Positions 7,820 through 15,872 of a DNA stretch of 64,000 nt are shown here, piece by piece (within the stretch, counting starts at the first letter, position 1; each line of letters starts with the position of its first letter). The position numbers were made by a program, and so were the translations under genes. The notes beneath the pieces are model-generated. The model searched no databases. It was not told the origin of the DNA and saw only the letters and a list, made by a program, of their open reading frames with translations. The stretch comes from Streptomyces sp. NRRL F-5122 (GTDB taxonomy: Bacteria; Actinomycetota; Actinomycetes; Streptomycetales; Streptomycetaceae). The stretch lies in the NCBI RefSeq assembly GCF_001507435.1, contig NZ_LMWH01000241.1, positions 1-64,000 on the forward strand, read 5' to 3'.

Positions 7820-9045
7820 TGAGCCGGTTCGCTCTTGCCGTCTCGCGCGGTATCGGCCGCGTCTCCGAGGCCGCCCTCGGCCCCTACCAGACGGCGGTCG
7901 TCCGTATCGGTTTCGCGGGCACCTGGCTGCTCTTCCTGCTGCGGGAGTTCCCCCACCGGCAGGAGATGTACGGGCCGAACGCGCCGTGGAGCCTGGACAT
8001 GGCCCGGCAGCTCGTCGCGGACAACCACGCCTTCACCGTCCTGACGTGGTCCGGCAGCCAGGTATGGTTCGGGACCGTCTACGTCTTCGCGCTGCTCTCG
8101 AGCGCCCTGCTGCTGGTCGGCTGGCGTACCCGCTCGATGTCCGTGCTGTTCATGATCGGCGTGCTGTCGCTGCAGAACCGCAGTGTCTTCGTGGGTGACG
8201 GCGGCGACAACGTCATCCATCTGATGGCGATATACCTGGTGTTCGCGCGCTGCGGGCAGGTGTGGTCCCTGGACGAGCGGCGCGCACGGCGGGCCCGGGC
8301 GGCACGCGCGCGCGGCGAGTTCCCGGCGCCCGACCGGGCGGGCCCCGTTCTGTGGTGTGTGGTCGGCCTCGCGCTGGCCGTGGTGACGGGCGCGGGCTTC
8401 CTCGGCGTCGGCTGGGTCGTCCTGTTCTGGGTGCTGTGGACCGTGCACGGTCTGTGGTGGTACGTGGGCAGGCGCGCCCCGCACTCCCAGTCGCGCATCC
8501 TGCTGGACGTCGTCGCCAACGCCGTCCACAACGCGGCCCTGTTCGTGATCACGGCCGAGGCGTGTCTGATCTACTCGACCGCCGGCTGGTACAAGATCCA
8601 GGGTTCACGCTGGCAGGACGGCACCGCGGTCTACTACCCGCTCCATCTGGACTACTTCACGCCCTGGCCCGCCCTGTCCGATCTGATGTCCTCGTACGGC
8701 GTGATCGTGCTGCTGGTGACGTACGGAACGGTCGCCGTGCAGGTCGCCTTCCCGTTCACCCTGCTCAACCGGCGGGCGAAGAACGTCCTGCTGGCGGCCA
8801 TGATGACCGAGCACGCGGTGATCGCCGTGGTGCTGGGGCTGCCCTTCTTCTCGCTCGCGATGATCGCGGCCGACGCCGTGTTCCTTCCGACGTCCTTCCT
8901 GCGCCGGGTGGGCGCGGAGGCGGCTCGCGTGCGCGGACGGTTCGTTCGCGGAGGCCTTGCCCGTCTCGTTCTGCCCGGACCGCGGAAGGAGGCTCCGCCG
9001 ACCGGGGAGACGGCCGAGCACACACCCGCCGGTTCGAGGGCGTGA
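7819..9045 (+). CDS. HTTM domain integral membrane protein
   Basis: 408 residues with about eight hydrophobic segments (for example FAGTWLLFLLREF, FVITAEACLIYSTAGWY, and the last near ALMIAADAVFLP-like sequence around residue 350). The WYKIQGSRWQDGTAVYYPL stretch is typical of the HTTM family, which shares its membrane domain with vitamin K-dependent gamma-carboxylase. Whether bacterial members carboxylate anything is not known. The ATG overlaps the DUF5819 stop by one base. The C-terminal 40 residues are basic, then polar, and probably cytoplasmic. No glutamate-rich precursor peptide is evident next to it. Confidence 0.85.
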   Translation: MSRFALAVSRGIGRVSEAALGPYQTAVVRIGFAGTWLLFLLREFPHRQEMYGPNAPWSLDMARQLVADNHAFTVLTWSGSQVWFGTVYVFALLSSALLLVGWRTRSMSVLFMIGVLSLQNRSVFVGDGGDNVIHLMAIYLVFARCGQVWSLDERRARRARAARARGEFPAPDRAGPVLWCVVGLALAVVTGAGFLGVGWVVLFWVLWTVHGLWWYVGRRAPHSQSRILLDVVANAVHNAALFVITAEACLIYSTAGWYKIQGSRWQDGTAVYYPLHLDYFTPWPALSDLMSSYGVIVLLVTYGTVAVQVAFPFTLLNRRAKNVLLAAMMTEHAVIAVVLGLPFFSLAMIAADAVFLPTSFLRRVGAEAARVRGRFVRGGLARLVLPGPRKEAPPTGETAEHTPAGSRA

Positions 9046-9119
9046 GCCGCGCATCGACGCTCCGGTGCCACGGTGCGCCTGTCCGGGGCGTGCCTCCCGA
9101 GGCGCACGGCCCGGACAGC

Positions 9120-9227
9120 ACGATGGGGTCCTACGGCGCGGTCGCCACGAACGGGCCGTACGCATCGGGCGGCACGAGAGGGCTGTAACGCTCGGGTGCC
9201 ACGAACGGGTCCTGCGGTCCGGGCCGC
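9120..9227 (+). repeat. 27-bp minisatellite, four degenerate copies
   Basis: Four head-to-tail 27-bp units (9120, 9147, 9174 and 9201), each beginning ACGA and sharing a GGG at bases 7-9. A more diverged unit may precede them. It lies in the 264-bp spacer between the HTTM gene and the TrmH-family gene. The period is nine codons, but every forward frame is short or has no start signal, so I treat it as noncoding. Confidence 0.8.
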
Positions 9228-9309
9228 ACAGTTCACGCCCGCCGTCCGGCCGGGCGGCTGTTGTCCGCGCGGGGGCGGTCCGGCCGGCGCCGCACGTAGG
9301 CTGCACGGC

Positions 9310-10080
9310 ATGACGGATCCGGCCCGCGGCACCGCCGCCCCGCTGAGCACCTGGCACCGGCTCGCCGATACCTCCGTGCTCCTCGACGGCTTCCACGCGC
9401 TCAAGCACGCGGTGCGGTTCCACGCGCACGTCCGGGTGGCCGTCACCACCGACCGGGGCGCGGCGCTCGCCCTCGCCGACGAACTGGCCCCCGATGTGCG
9501 CGTCACCCTGGAGACGCTTCTGACGGAGATCCCCGAGGACGCGTACCGGAGCCTGGTGCCCCGTCCGCATCCCACCGGGGTCGCCGCCCTCGCCGAGCGT
9601 CCCTCGCGCGAGGCCAACCTGGAGGCCCTCGCTCGCCCCGGCCGCAGCGCGCCCGTGATCGCTCTCGACAATCCGCGCAACCTGGGCAACACGGGCGCGG
9701 TGATCCGGCTCGCGGCCGGCTTCGGCGCGACCGGGGTGGTCACGACGGGCACCCTCGACCCGTGGCATCCGACGGTGGTCCGCGGTGGGGCCGGGCTGCA
9801 CTTCGCTACCGCGGTGGAGCGGCTGACCGTGGCCGAGCTGCCGCCGGGCCCGCTGTTCGCGCTGGACCCGGAGGGCGAGGACATCCGCGGACTGAAGCTC
9901 CCCGACGACGCCGTCCTCGCGTTCGGCTCCGAACGCACCGGCCTGTCCGCCGAGCTGCGCGCCCGCACGGACCACCTGGTGGCCCTGCCGATGCGCCCCC
10001 AGGTCTCCAGCTACAACCTCGCGACCAGTGTGGCCATGACGCTGTACCACTGGAGCGCCACTGGGGGCGCACCCGCCTGA
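9310..10080 (+). CDS. TrmH-family (SPOUT) RNA methyltransferase
   Basis: 256 residues. The C-terminal half is a SPOUT methyltransferase: ALDNPRNLGNTGAVIRLAAG (about residues 118-137), AFGSERTGLS, and the closing motif PQVSSYNLATSVAMTLYHW that forms the trefoil-knot SAM site. The N-terminal 100 residues match the substrate-binding extension of rRNA/tRNA 2'-O-methyltransferases. The exact RNA target cannot be assigned. The ATG at 9310 is chosen because the protein is complete from there. The longer open frame upstream reads through the minisatellite. Confidence 0.9.
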   Translation: MTDPARGTAAPLSTWHRLADTSVLLDGFHALKHAVRFHAHVRVAVTTDRGAALALADELAPDVRVTLETLLTEIPEDAYRSLVPRPHPTGVAALAERPSREANLEALARPGRSAPVIALDNPRNLGNTGAVIRLAAGFGATGVVTTGTLDPWHPTVVRGGAGLHFATAVERLTVAELPPGPLFALDPEGEDIRGLKLPDDAVLAFGSERTGLSAELRARTDHLVALPMRPQVSSYNLATSVAMTLYHWSATGGAPA

Positions 10081-10086
10081 GGCGGC

Positions 10087-11775
10087 CTACGCCTCCCTGC
10101 GCACCTCCACCACGCGGAAGCGGTTCGCCACGAATGCGCCGTCGCACAGGGCGGCGTTTGCAGCGGGGTTGCCGCCCGAGCCGTGGAAGTCGGAGAAGGC
10201 GGCCGTCTGGTTGACGTACACCCCGCCGGTCAGGTTCAGCGAGAGCTGCGCGCACTCCTCCAGACAGGTCTCCTCGACGGCCTGCTCGACCTCCTCGGAG
10301 GTGGTGTACGCGCCGACGGTCATGGCGCCCTTGTCCCGGATGGTGCGCCGCAGCAGATCCACCGCGTCCGCGGCCGAGTCGACGGCGACGGCGAAGGCGA
10401 CCGGGCCGAAGCACTCGCTCATGTAGGCGGCCTCCGCGTCCGGCTTGGCACCGTCCAGCTTCACGATCACCGGTGTGCGGACGACCGCGCCCGGGAACTC
10501 CGGGTTGACGATCTCCCGCGAGGCCAGCGCGACCTCGCCGAGCCCGGCCGCCGCCTCCAGGCGGGCCTTGACGTCGGGGTTCACGATCGCTCCGAGCAGG
10601 GCGTTCGCGCGGGCGTCGTCGCCGAGCAGGCCGTCCACCGACCGTGCGAGATCGGCGACCACCTCGTCGTACGACTTCGGGCCCTCGTCGGTGGTGATGC
10701 CGTCCCGGGGGATCAGCAGGTTCTGCGGGGTGGTGCACATCTGGCCGCTGTACAGCGACAGCGAGAACGCCAGGTTCGACAGCATCCCCTTGTAGTCGTC
10801 CGTCGACTCCACGAGCACCGTGTTGACGCCGGCCTTCTCCGTGTAGACCTGCGCCTGACGGGCGTTGGCCTCGAGCCAGTCGCCGAACGCCGTGGAGCCC
10901 GTGTAGTCGATGATCCGGATCTCCGGGCGCACCGCGAGCGTCTTGGCGATGCCCTCGCCGGGGCGCTCGGTGGCCAGGGCCACCAGGTTCGGGTCGAAGC
11001 CCGCCTCGGCGAGCACCTGCCGAGCGACCTGCACGGTGAGCGCGAGCGGCAGCACCGCTCGCGGGTGGGGCTTGACCAGGACCGCGTTGCCCGTGGCCAG
11101 GGAGGCGAACAGACCCGGGTAGCCGTTCCACGTCGGGAAGGTGTTGCAGCCGATGACCAGTGCGATGCCGCGCGGGACCGGCTTGAACGTCTTGGTGAGC
11201 GCCAGCGGGTCGCGCTTGCCCTGGGGCTTGGTCCACTCCGCGGTGTCCGGGGTGCGGATCTGCTCCACGTAGGCGTAGGCGACCGCTTCGAGGCCGCGGT
11301 CCTGCGCGTGGGGCCCGCCGGCCTGGAACGCCATCATGAACGCCTGGCCGCTGGTGTGCATGACCGCGTGCGCGAACTCGTGCGTCCGGTCGCTGATGCG
11401 CTTGAGGATCTCCAGGCACACCATCGCGCGCATCTCGGCGCCCGCGTCGCGCCAGGCCTTCTGGCCCGCGTGCATGGCGGGCAGCAGGGCGTCGATGTCG
11501 GCGTGGGGGTAGGTGATCCCCAACTCGATCCCGTACGGCGACACTTCGTCGCCCGCCCAGTCGTCCGTGCCGGGCTGGCCGAGGTCGAGGCGGGTGCCCA
11601 GGAGGGCGTCGAAGGCGGCCTTGCCGGCCGCGTCCAGGCTGTCGCCCTCGCCGTAGGCCTTGGGGTGCTCGGGGTGCGGGGACCAGTACGCGCGCGTGCG
11701 GATCGCTTCCAGCGTCTGGTCGAGGGTGGGCCGGTGCTGGGCGATCAGCTGGTGCGCGGTGAGTTCGGCGGCCAT
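10087..11775 (-). CDS. paaN: Phenylacetic acid degradation protein PaaN (aldehyde dehydrogenase family)
   Basis: 562 residues, opening with the PaaN-specific N-terminus (LIAQHRPTLDQTLEAIRTRA, YWSPHPEHPKAYGEG). The aldehyde dehydrogenase core follows, with the catalytic cysteine at about residue 347 in SGQMCTTPQN and a cofactor-side stretch ending CFGPVAFAVAV. In PaaZ this domain oxidises the ring-opened semialdehyde. This protein has no C-terminal MaoC-like hydratase domain, so the ring-hydrolysing partner must be encoded elsewhere. Divergent from paaH across a 148-bp spacer that holds operator site 2. Confidence 0.93.
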   Translation of the reverse strand: MAAELTAHQLIAQHRPTLDQTLEAIRTRAYWSPHPEHPKAYGEGDSLDAAGKAAFDALLGTRLDLGQPGTDDWAGDEVSPYGIELGITYPHADIDALLPAMHAGQKAWRDAGAEMRAMVCLEILKRISDRTHEFAHAVMHTSGQAFMMAFQAGGPHAQDRGLEAVAYAYVEQIRTPDTAEWTKPQGKRDPLALTKTFKPVPRGIALVIGCNTFPTWNGYPGLFASLATGNAVLVKPHPRAVLPLALTVQVARQVLAEAGFDPNLVALATERPGEGIAKTLAVRPEIRIIDYTGSTAFGDWLEANARQAQVYTEKAGVNTVLVESTDDYKGMLSNLAFSLSLYSGQMCTTPQNLLIPRDGITTDEGPKSYDEVVADLARSVDGLLGDDARANALLGAIVNPDVKARLEAAAGLGEVALASREIVNPEFPGAVVRTPVIVKLDGAKPDAEAAYMSECFGPVAFAVAVDSAADAVDLLRRTIRDKGAMTVGAYTTSEEVEQAVEETCLEECAQLSLNLTGGVYVNQTAAFSDFHGSGGNPAANAALCDGAFVANRFRVVEVRREA

Positions 11776-11853
11776 GCGGGACCAACTCCTCGTCTCTCGA
11801 GCTCTTCCTTGAACTCATGACCTGGGCAGGAACAGGCGGACAGAGTTAGAGTA

Positions 11854-11867
11854 ACCGAACGATCGGT
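11854..11867. promoter_or_regulatory. PaaR-like TetR operator, site 2 (paaN/paaH)
   Basis: ACCGAACGATCGGT, in the divergent paaN-paaH spacer. It is identical to site 1 read in the opposite direction and differs from site 3 by one base. A further CGGT after it makes an extra half-site. Placed to control both genes, including the regulator gene downstream of paaH. Confidence 0.75.
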
Positions 11868-11891
11868 CGGTACAAGGGGGACCGCCGCATC

Positions 11892-11900
11892 TGTGGAAAA
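11892..11900 (-). promoter_or_regulatory. DnaA-box-like nonamer
   Basis: TTTTCCACA on the minus strand, one mismatch from TTGTCCACA, 24 bases before the paaH start and close to operator site 2. Confidence 0.3.
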
Positions 11901-11923
11901 CCCCGTGCGGGAGGATCGCGCAC

Positions 11924-13438
11924 ATGACAGCACTGGACCTCAGCAGCCCCGTGGCCGTCGTGGGCACCGGCACCATGGGCCAGGGCATCGCCCAGGTCGC
12001 GCTGGTCGCCGGCCATCGCGTACGGCTGTACGACGCCGTCCCGGGCCGCGCCGGGGAGGCGGCGGCCGCGATCGGTGCCCGCCTCGACCGGCTCGTCGAG
12101 AAGGACCGGCTCAGCGGTGCCGAGCGGGACGCGGCCCGCGCCCGTCTGCTGCCGGCCGAGACCCTGGCGGAACTGGCGGACTGCTCGCTCGTCGTCGAGG
12201 CGGTGCTGGAACGGCTGGACGTCAAACAGCAGCTGTTCCGGGAGCTGGAGGACGTCGTCGGCGACGACTGCCTGCTCGCCACCAACACCTCGTCCCTGTC
12301 CGTGACGGCCGTCGGCGGCGCCCTGCGCAACGCGGGCCGTTTCGTCGGCCTGCACTTCTTCAACCCCGCCCCGCTGCTGCCGCTCGTGGAGGTCGTCTCC
12401 GGGTTCGCCACCGACGTCACCTCGGCGACGCGCGCGTACGAGACGGCCCGCGCCTGGGGCAAGACCCCGGTGGCCTGCGCGGACACCCCCGGCTTCATCG
12501 TCAACCGCATCGCCCGGCCCTTCTACGCGGAGGCGTTCGCGGTCCTCGAGGCGCAGGCCGCCGACCCCGCCACCATCGACGCGGTCCTGCGCGAGTCCGG
12601 CGGCTTCCGCATGGGCGCCTTCGAGCTGACCGACCTCATCGGGCAGGACGTCAACGAGTCCGTCACCCGCTCCGTGTGGGAGTCCTTCTTCCAGGACGTG
12701 CGGTTCACCCCGTCGCTGGCCCAGCGGCGGCTGGTCGAGTCGGGCCGGCTCGGCCGCAAGAGCGGACAGGGCTGGTACGACTACGCGGACGACGCGGAGC
12801 GGTCCGAGCCGCACACCGCGGAGAGGGCGCAGCCGCCCGCGTACGTCGTCGCGGAGGGCGACCTGGGGCCCGCATCCGAACTGCTCGCGCTGATACGCGA
12901 GGCGGGTATCGGTGTCCGGGAGGACGACGAGGACCACGGCACCCGTCTCGTGCTGCCGGGCGGGGGCCAGCTCGCCCTCGCCGACGGGCAGACCTCCGTG
13001 GAGTTCCGCGACGTCGTCTACTTCGACCTGGCACTCGACTACCGCAAGGCGACCCGGATCGCCCTGTCCGCCTCCCAGGACACCTCGCACGGCACCCTCG
13101 CCGAGGCCATCGGGCTCTTCCAGGCGCTCGGCAAGGACGTCAGCGTGATCGGGGACGTGCCCGGAATGATCGTCGCCCGCACGGTCGCCCGGATCGTCGA
13201 CCTGGCGCACGACGCGGTCGCCAAGGGCGTGGCCACCGAGGAGGACATCGACACCGCGATGCGTCTCGGTGTCAACTACCCCCTCGGCCCGTTCGAATGG
13301 AGCCGCAGGCTCGGCCGCAGCTGGGCCTACGACCTCCTGGACGACCTGCACATGCGGGACTCCTCCGGACGGTACGCCCCGTCCCTCGCGCTCTACCGCC
13401 ACGCGTACGCCTCCGAGAAGCGGGAGGGCACCCCATGA
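11924..13438 (+). CDS. paaH: 3-hydroxyacyl-CoA dehydrogenase (PaaH)
   Basis: 504 residues. An N-terminal Rossmann domain with VVGTGTMGQGIAQVALVAGH at about residues 9-28 binds NAD. Two helical 3HCDH C-terminal domains follow (one around LIGQDVNESVTRSVW, the second around DTAMRLGVNYPLGPFEWS). It oxidises 3-hydroxyadipyl-CoA or related 3-hydroxyacyl-CoAs to the 3-keto form, a late step of phenylacetate breakdown. GGAGG about 10 bases before the ATG. The stop overlaps the TetR start as ATGA. Confidence 0.92.
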   Translation: MTALDLSSPVAVVGTGTMGQGIAQVALVAGHRVRLYDAVPGRAGEAAAAIGARLDRLVEKDRLSGAERDAARARLLPAETLAELADCSLVVEAVLERLDVKQQLFRELEDVVGDDCLLATNTSSLSVTAVGGALRNAGRFVGLHFFNPAPLLPLVEVVSGFATDVTSATRAYETARAWGKTPVACADTPGFIVNRIARPFYAEAFAVLEAQAADPATIDAVLRESGGFRMGAFELTDLIGQDVNESVTRSVWESFFQDVRFTPSLAQRRLVESGRLGRKSGQGWYDYADDAERSEPHTAERAQPPAYVVAEGDLGPASELLALIREAGIGVREDDEDHGTRLVLPGGGQLALADGQTSVEFRDVVYFDLALDYRKATRIALSASQDTSHGTLAEAIGLFQALGKDVSVIGDVPGMIVARTVARIVDLAHDAVAKGVATEEDIDTAMRLGVNYPLGPFEWSRRLGRSWAYDLLDDLHMRDSSGRYAPSLALYRHAYASEKREGTP

Positions 13439-14025
13439 CCACCGCCAAACGCGACACGTACACCCCGGAGACCCTGCTCTCCGTCGCCGTGCAGGTCTTC
13501 AACGAGCGGGGCTACGACGGCACCTCCATGGAGCACCTCTCCAAGGCGGCCGGCATCTCCAAGTCGTCGATCTACCACCATGTCGCGGGCAAGGAGGAGC
13601 TGCTGCGCCGCGCCGTCAGCCGGGCGCTGGACGGCCTCTTCGGGATCCTGGACGAGGAGCACGCACGCGAGGGGCGTGCCGTGCGGCGGCTGGAGTACGT
13701 GGTGCGGCGCATGGTCGAGGTGCTCACTGCGGAACTTCCCTATGTGACGCTGCTGCTGCGGGTGCGCGGCAACACCGGTACCGAGCGGTGGGCGCTGGAA
13801 CGGCGCCGTGAGTTCGACCACCGGGTCGCCGAGCTGCTCAAGGCCGCGGCCGCCGACGGGGACGTCCGCGGCGATGTGGAGGTGCGGCTCGCCACACGGC
13901 TCGTCTTCGGGATGATCAACTCGATCGTGGAGTGGTACCGGCCCGAGGGGCGCGGCATCGGCGCGCGGGAAGTCGCCGACGCCGTCGTGCAGTTGGTCTT
14001 CTCCGGGCTGCGCGGCGACGGCTGA
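13435..14025 (+). CDS. paaR: TetR-family regulator (PaaR-like)
   Basis: 196 residues. TetR N-terminal helix-turn-helix at about residues 30-50 (TSMEHLSKAAGISKSSIYHH), followed by a helical ligand domain. Translationally coupled to paaH (ATGA). Its place inside the paa genes and the shared palindromes in front of paaA, between paaN and paaH, and in front of bkdA make it the likely repressor of all three transcripts, probably released by phenylacetyl-CoA or another acyl-CoA. The symbol is by position and family. The ligand is inferred. Confidence 0.8.
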   Translation: MTTAKRDTYTPETLLSVAVQVFNERGYDGTSMEHLSKAAGISKSSIYHHVAGKEELLRRAVSRALDGLFGILDEEHAREGRAVRRLEYVVRRMVEVLTAELPYVTLLLRVRGNTGTERWALERRREFDHRVAELLKAAAADGDVRGDVEVRLATRLVFGMINSIVEWYRPEGRGIGAREVADAVVQLVFSGLRGDG

Positions 14026-14031
14026 GGCCGG

Positions 14032-14052
14032 CCGGCGCGCACCCTGCGCCGG
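14032..14052. terminator. Hairpin between convergent tetR and lrp genes
   Basis: CCGGCGC, 7-base loop, GCGCCGG, with no U-run. It sits in the 28-bp gap between two convergent genes and could serve both. Confidence 0.4.
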
Positions 14053-14053
14053 A

Positions 14054-14554
14054 TCAGCGCTCCGGTTCCAGGTCCTCTTCCTCGAACACCAGCAGTGTGC
14101 GTGTGCTGAGCACTTCGGGTATCGCCTGGAGCCGGGTGAGGACCAGTTCGCGCAGCGCCCTGTTGTCGGGGGTGTGCACCAGCAGCAGTACGTCGAAGTC
14201 GCCGCCCACCAGTGCTATGTGGGAGGCGCCTGGCAGCATGCGCAGCTGCTCGCGGACCGTGCGCCAGGAGTTCTGGACGATCTTGAGGGTGATGTACGCG
14301 GAGGTGCTGTGGCCGGCGCGCTCGTGGTTCACCCGGGCGCCGAAACCGCGGATCACACCGTCGTCGATGAGCCGGTTGATCCGGGCGTAGGCGTTGGCCC
14401 GCGAGACGTGGACACGCTCGGCGACCGCCCGTATGGAGGCACGGCCGTCCGACTGGAGGATCTGCAGAATGTCGCGGTCGATGGCGTCGAGAGGGCGGGG
14501 AACCGACGGCGCGGAGCCGCGCTCCGGCGGCTCGGCCATTTGTTCAGGTGCCAT
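14054..14554 (-). CDS. bkdR: Lrp/AsnC-family regulator (BkdR)
   Basis: 166 residues from the ATG at 14554, which has AGAGGCGGGGG just upstream. A start at 14575 is also possible. The helix-turn-helix is at about residues 35-60 (ASIRAVAERVHVSRANAYAR), and a RAM ligand domain follows. It is divergent from bkdABC, the position of the characterised regulator of valine catabolism in Streptomyces, so it probably responds to a branched-chain amino acid or keto acid and controls bkd transcription. An acidic C-terminal tail (FEEEDLEPER) ends the protein. Confidence 0.88.
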   Translation of the reverse strand: MAPEQMAEPPERGSAPSVPRPLDAIDRDILQILQSDGRASIRAVAERVHVSRANAYARINRLIDDGVIRGFGARVNHERAGHSTSAYITLKIVQNSWRTVREQLRMLPGASHIALVGGDFDVLLLVHTPDNRALRELVLTRLQAIPEVLSTRTLLVFEEEDLEPER

Positions 14555-14579
14555 GCGCCCCCGCCTCTCTACCATGGAC

Positions 14580-14590
14580 GTACTGCGTAC
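14580..14590. promoter_or_regulatory. GTAC palindrome in the bkdR-bkdA spacer
   Basis: GTACTGCGTAC, 26 bases upstream of the chosen bkdR start. A possible autoregulatory half-site for the Lrp protein. Too short to be certain. Confidence 0.25.
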
Positions 14591-14612
14591 ATCTCAGGTT
14601 GTGGAGAACCGT

Positions 14613-14621
14613 TTGTCCACA
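14613..14621 (+). promoter_or_regulatory. DnaA-box nonamer
   Basis: TTGTCCACA, a perfect match to the preferred DnaA box, in the divergent bkdR-bkdA promoter region, 35 bases before operator site 3. Confidence 0.45.
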
Positions 14622-14655
14622 GCCTGGAGGCGCCTGTAGCCAAAATGTGCCGACG

Positions 14656-14669
14656 ACCGAACAATCGGT
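14656..14669. promoter_or_regulatory. PaaR-like TetR operator, site 3 (bkdA)
   Basis: ACCGAACAATCGGT, one base different from site 2, in the 5' region of bkdA. The arms ACCGA/TCGGT are intact. A short hairpin (14677-14694, GCGCCAC/GTGGCGC with loop TCCC) lies between it and the bkdA start. Confidence 0.65.
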
Positions 14670-14726
14670 AGGTGAGGCGCCACTCCCGTGGCGCGCCTGA
14701 AGCCGCTCCCACGAGGAGGTGCCGTC

Positions 14727-15872
14727 ATGACGGTCATGGAGCAGCGGGGCGCCTACCGGCCCACACCGCCGCCCGCCTGGCAGCCCCGTACCGACCCCGC
14801 TCCGCTGCTGCCCGACGCACTGCCCTACCGCGTCCTCGGCACCGAGGCGGCCGCCAAGGCCGACCCGGAGCTGCTGCGCCTGCTCCACGCGCAGCTGGTG
14901 CGCGGCCGCCGGTACAACGCGCAGGCGACGGCGCTCACCAAGCAGGGCCGTCTGGCCGTCTACCCCTCCAGCACCGGTCAGGAGGCCTGCCAGGTCGCCG
15001 CCGCACTCGTGCTCGAGGAGCGCGACTGGCTCTTCCCCAGCTACCGCGACACGCTCGCCGTCGTCGCCCGCGGCGTGGACCCGGTCGAGGCCCTGACGCT
15101 GCTGCGCGGCGACTGGCACACCGGCTACGACCCGTACGCCCACCGCGTGGCCCCACTGTCCACCCCGCTCGCCACCCAGCTGCCGCACGCCGTGGGCCTC
15201 GCGCACGCGGCCCGCCTGAAGGGCGACGACGTGGTCGCGCTCGCCCTGGTCGGCGACGGCGGCACCAGCGAGGGCGACTTCCACGAGGCGATGAACTTCG
15301 CCGCCGTCTGGCAGGCGCCGGTCGTCTTCCTGGTCCAGAACAACGGCTTCGCGATCTCCGTCCCGCTCGACAAGCAGACCGCGGCGCCCTCCCTGGCCCA
15401 CAAGGCCGTCGGGTACGGCATGCCGGGCCGCCTGGTCGACGGCAACGACGCGGCCGCCGTGCACGAGGTCCTCGGCGACGCCGTGCGCCATGCGCGCGCC
15501 GGCGGCGGTCCGACGCTCATCGAGGCCGTGACCTACCGCATGGACGCTCACACGAACGCCGACGACGCGACCCGCTACCGCGGTGACGCCGAGGTCGAGG
15601 CATGGCGCGACCACGACCCGATCCTGCTGCTGGAGCGCGAGTTGACCGAGCGCGGACTGCTCGACGAGGACGGGATCCGGGCCGCGCGCGACGACGCCGA
15701 GGCGATGGCGGCGGACCTGCGGGCACGGATGAACCAGGACCCGCCACTGGACCCGATGGACCTCTTCGCCCACGTGTACGCCCAGCCCACCACACAACTG
15801 CTCGAGCAGGAGACCCAGGTGCAGGCGGAGCTGGACGCGGAGGCCGCCGGACCGGAAGGAGCCGGGCGATGA
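14727..15872 (+). CDS. bkdA: Branched-chain 2-oxo acid dehydrogenase E1 alpha
   Basis: 381 residues from the ATG at 14727, with GAGGAGG seven bases upstream. The thiamine diphosphate motif begins GDGGTSEGDFHEAMNFAAVW (about residues 175-195) and ends QNNGFAIS. A conserved phosphorylation-loop-like stretch, YRMDAHTNADDATRYR, follows near residue 275. With BkdB it decarboxylates the 2-keto acids of valine, leucine and isoleucine and hands the acyl group to lipoyl-E2. The products also prime branched fatty acids and some polyketides. Length and N-terminus match BkdA of S. avermitilis. The stop overlaps bkdB (ATGA). Confidence 0.95.
   Translation: MTVMEQRGAYRPTPPPAWQPRTDPAPLLPDALPYRVLGTEAAAKADPELLRLLHAQLVRGRRYNAQATALTKQGRLAVYPSSTGQEACQVAAALVLEERDWLFPSYRDTLAVVARGVDPVEALTLLRGDWHTGYDPYAHRVAPLSTPLATQLPHAVGLAHAARLKGDDVVALALVGDGGTSEGDFHEAMNFAAVWQAPVVFLVQNNGFAISVPLDKQTAAPSLAHKAVGYGMPGRLVDGNDAAAVHEVLGDAVRHARAGGGPTLIEAVTYRMDAHTNADDATRYRGDAEVEAWRDHDPILLLERELTERGLLDEDGIRAARDDAEAMAADLRARMNQDPPLDPMDLFAHVYAQPTTQLLEQETQVQAELDAEAAGPEGAGR

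Noticed and set aside
10183..11820. Long open frame opposite paaN
   Set aside because: High-GC DNA with GC-biased third positions keeps the antisense frame open; there is no family match and paaN is certain.
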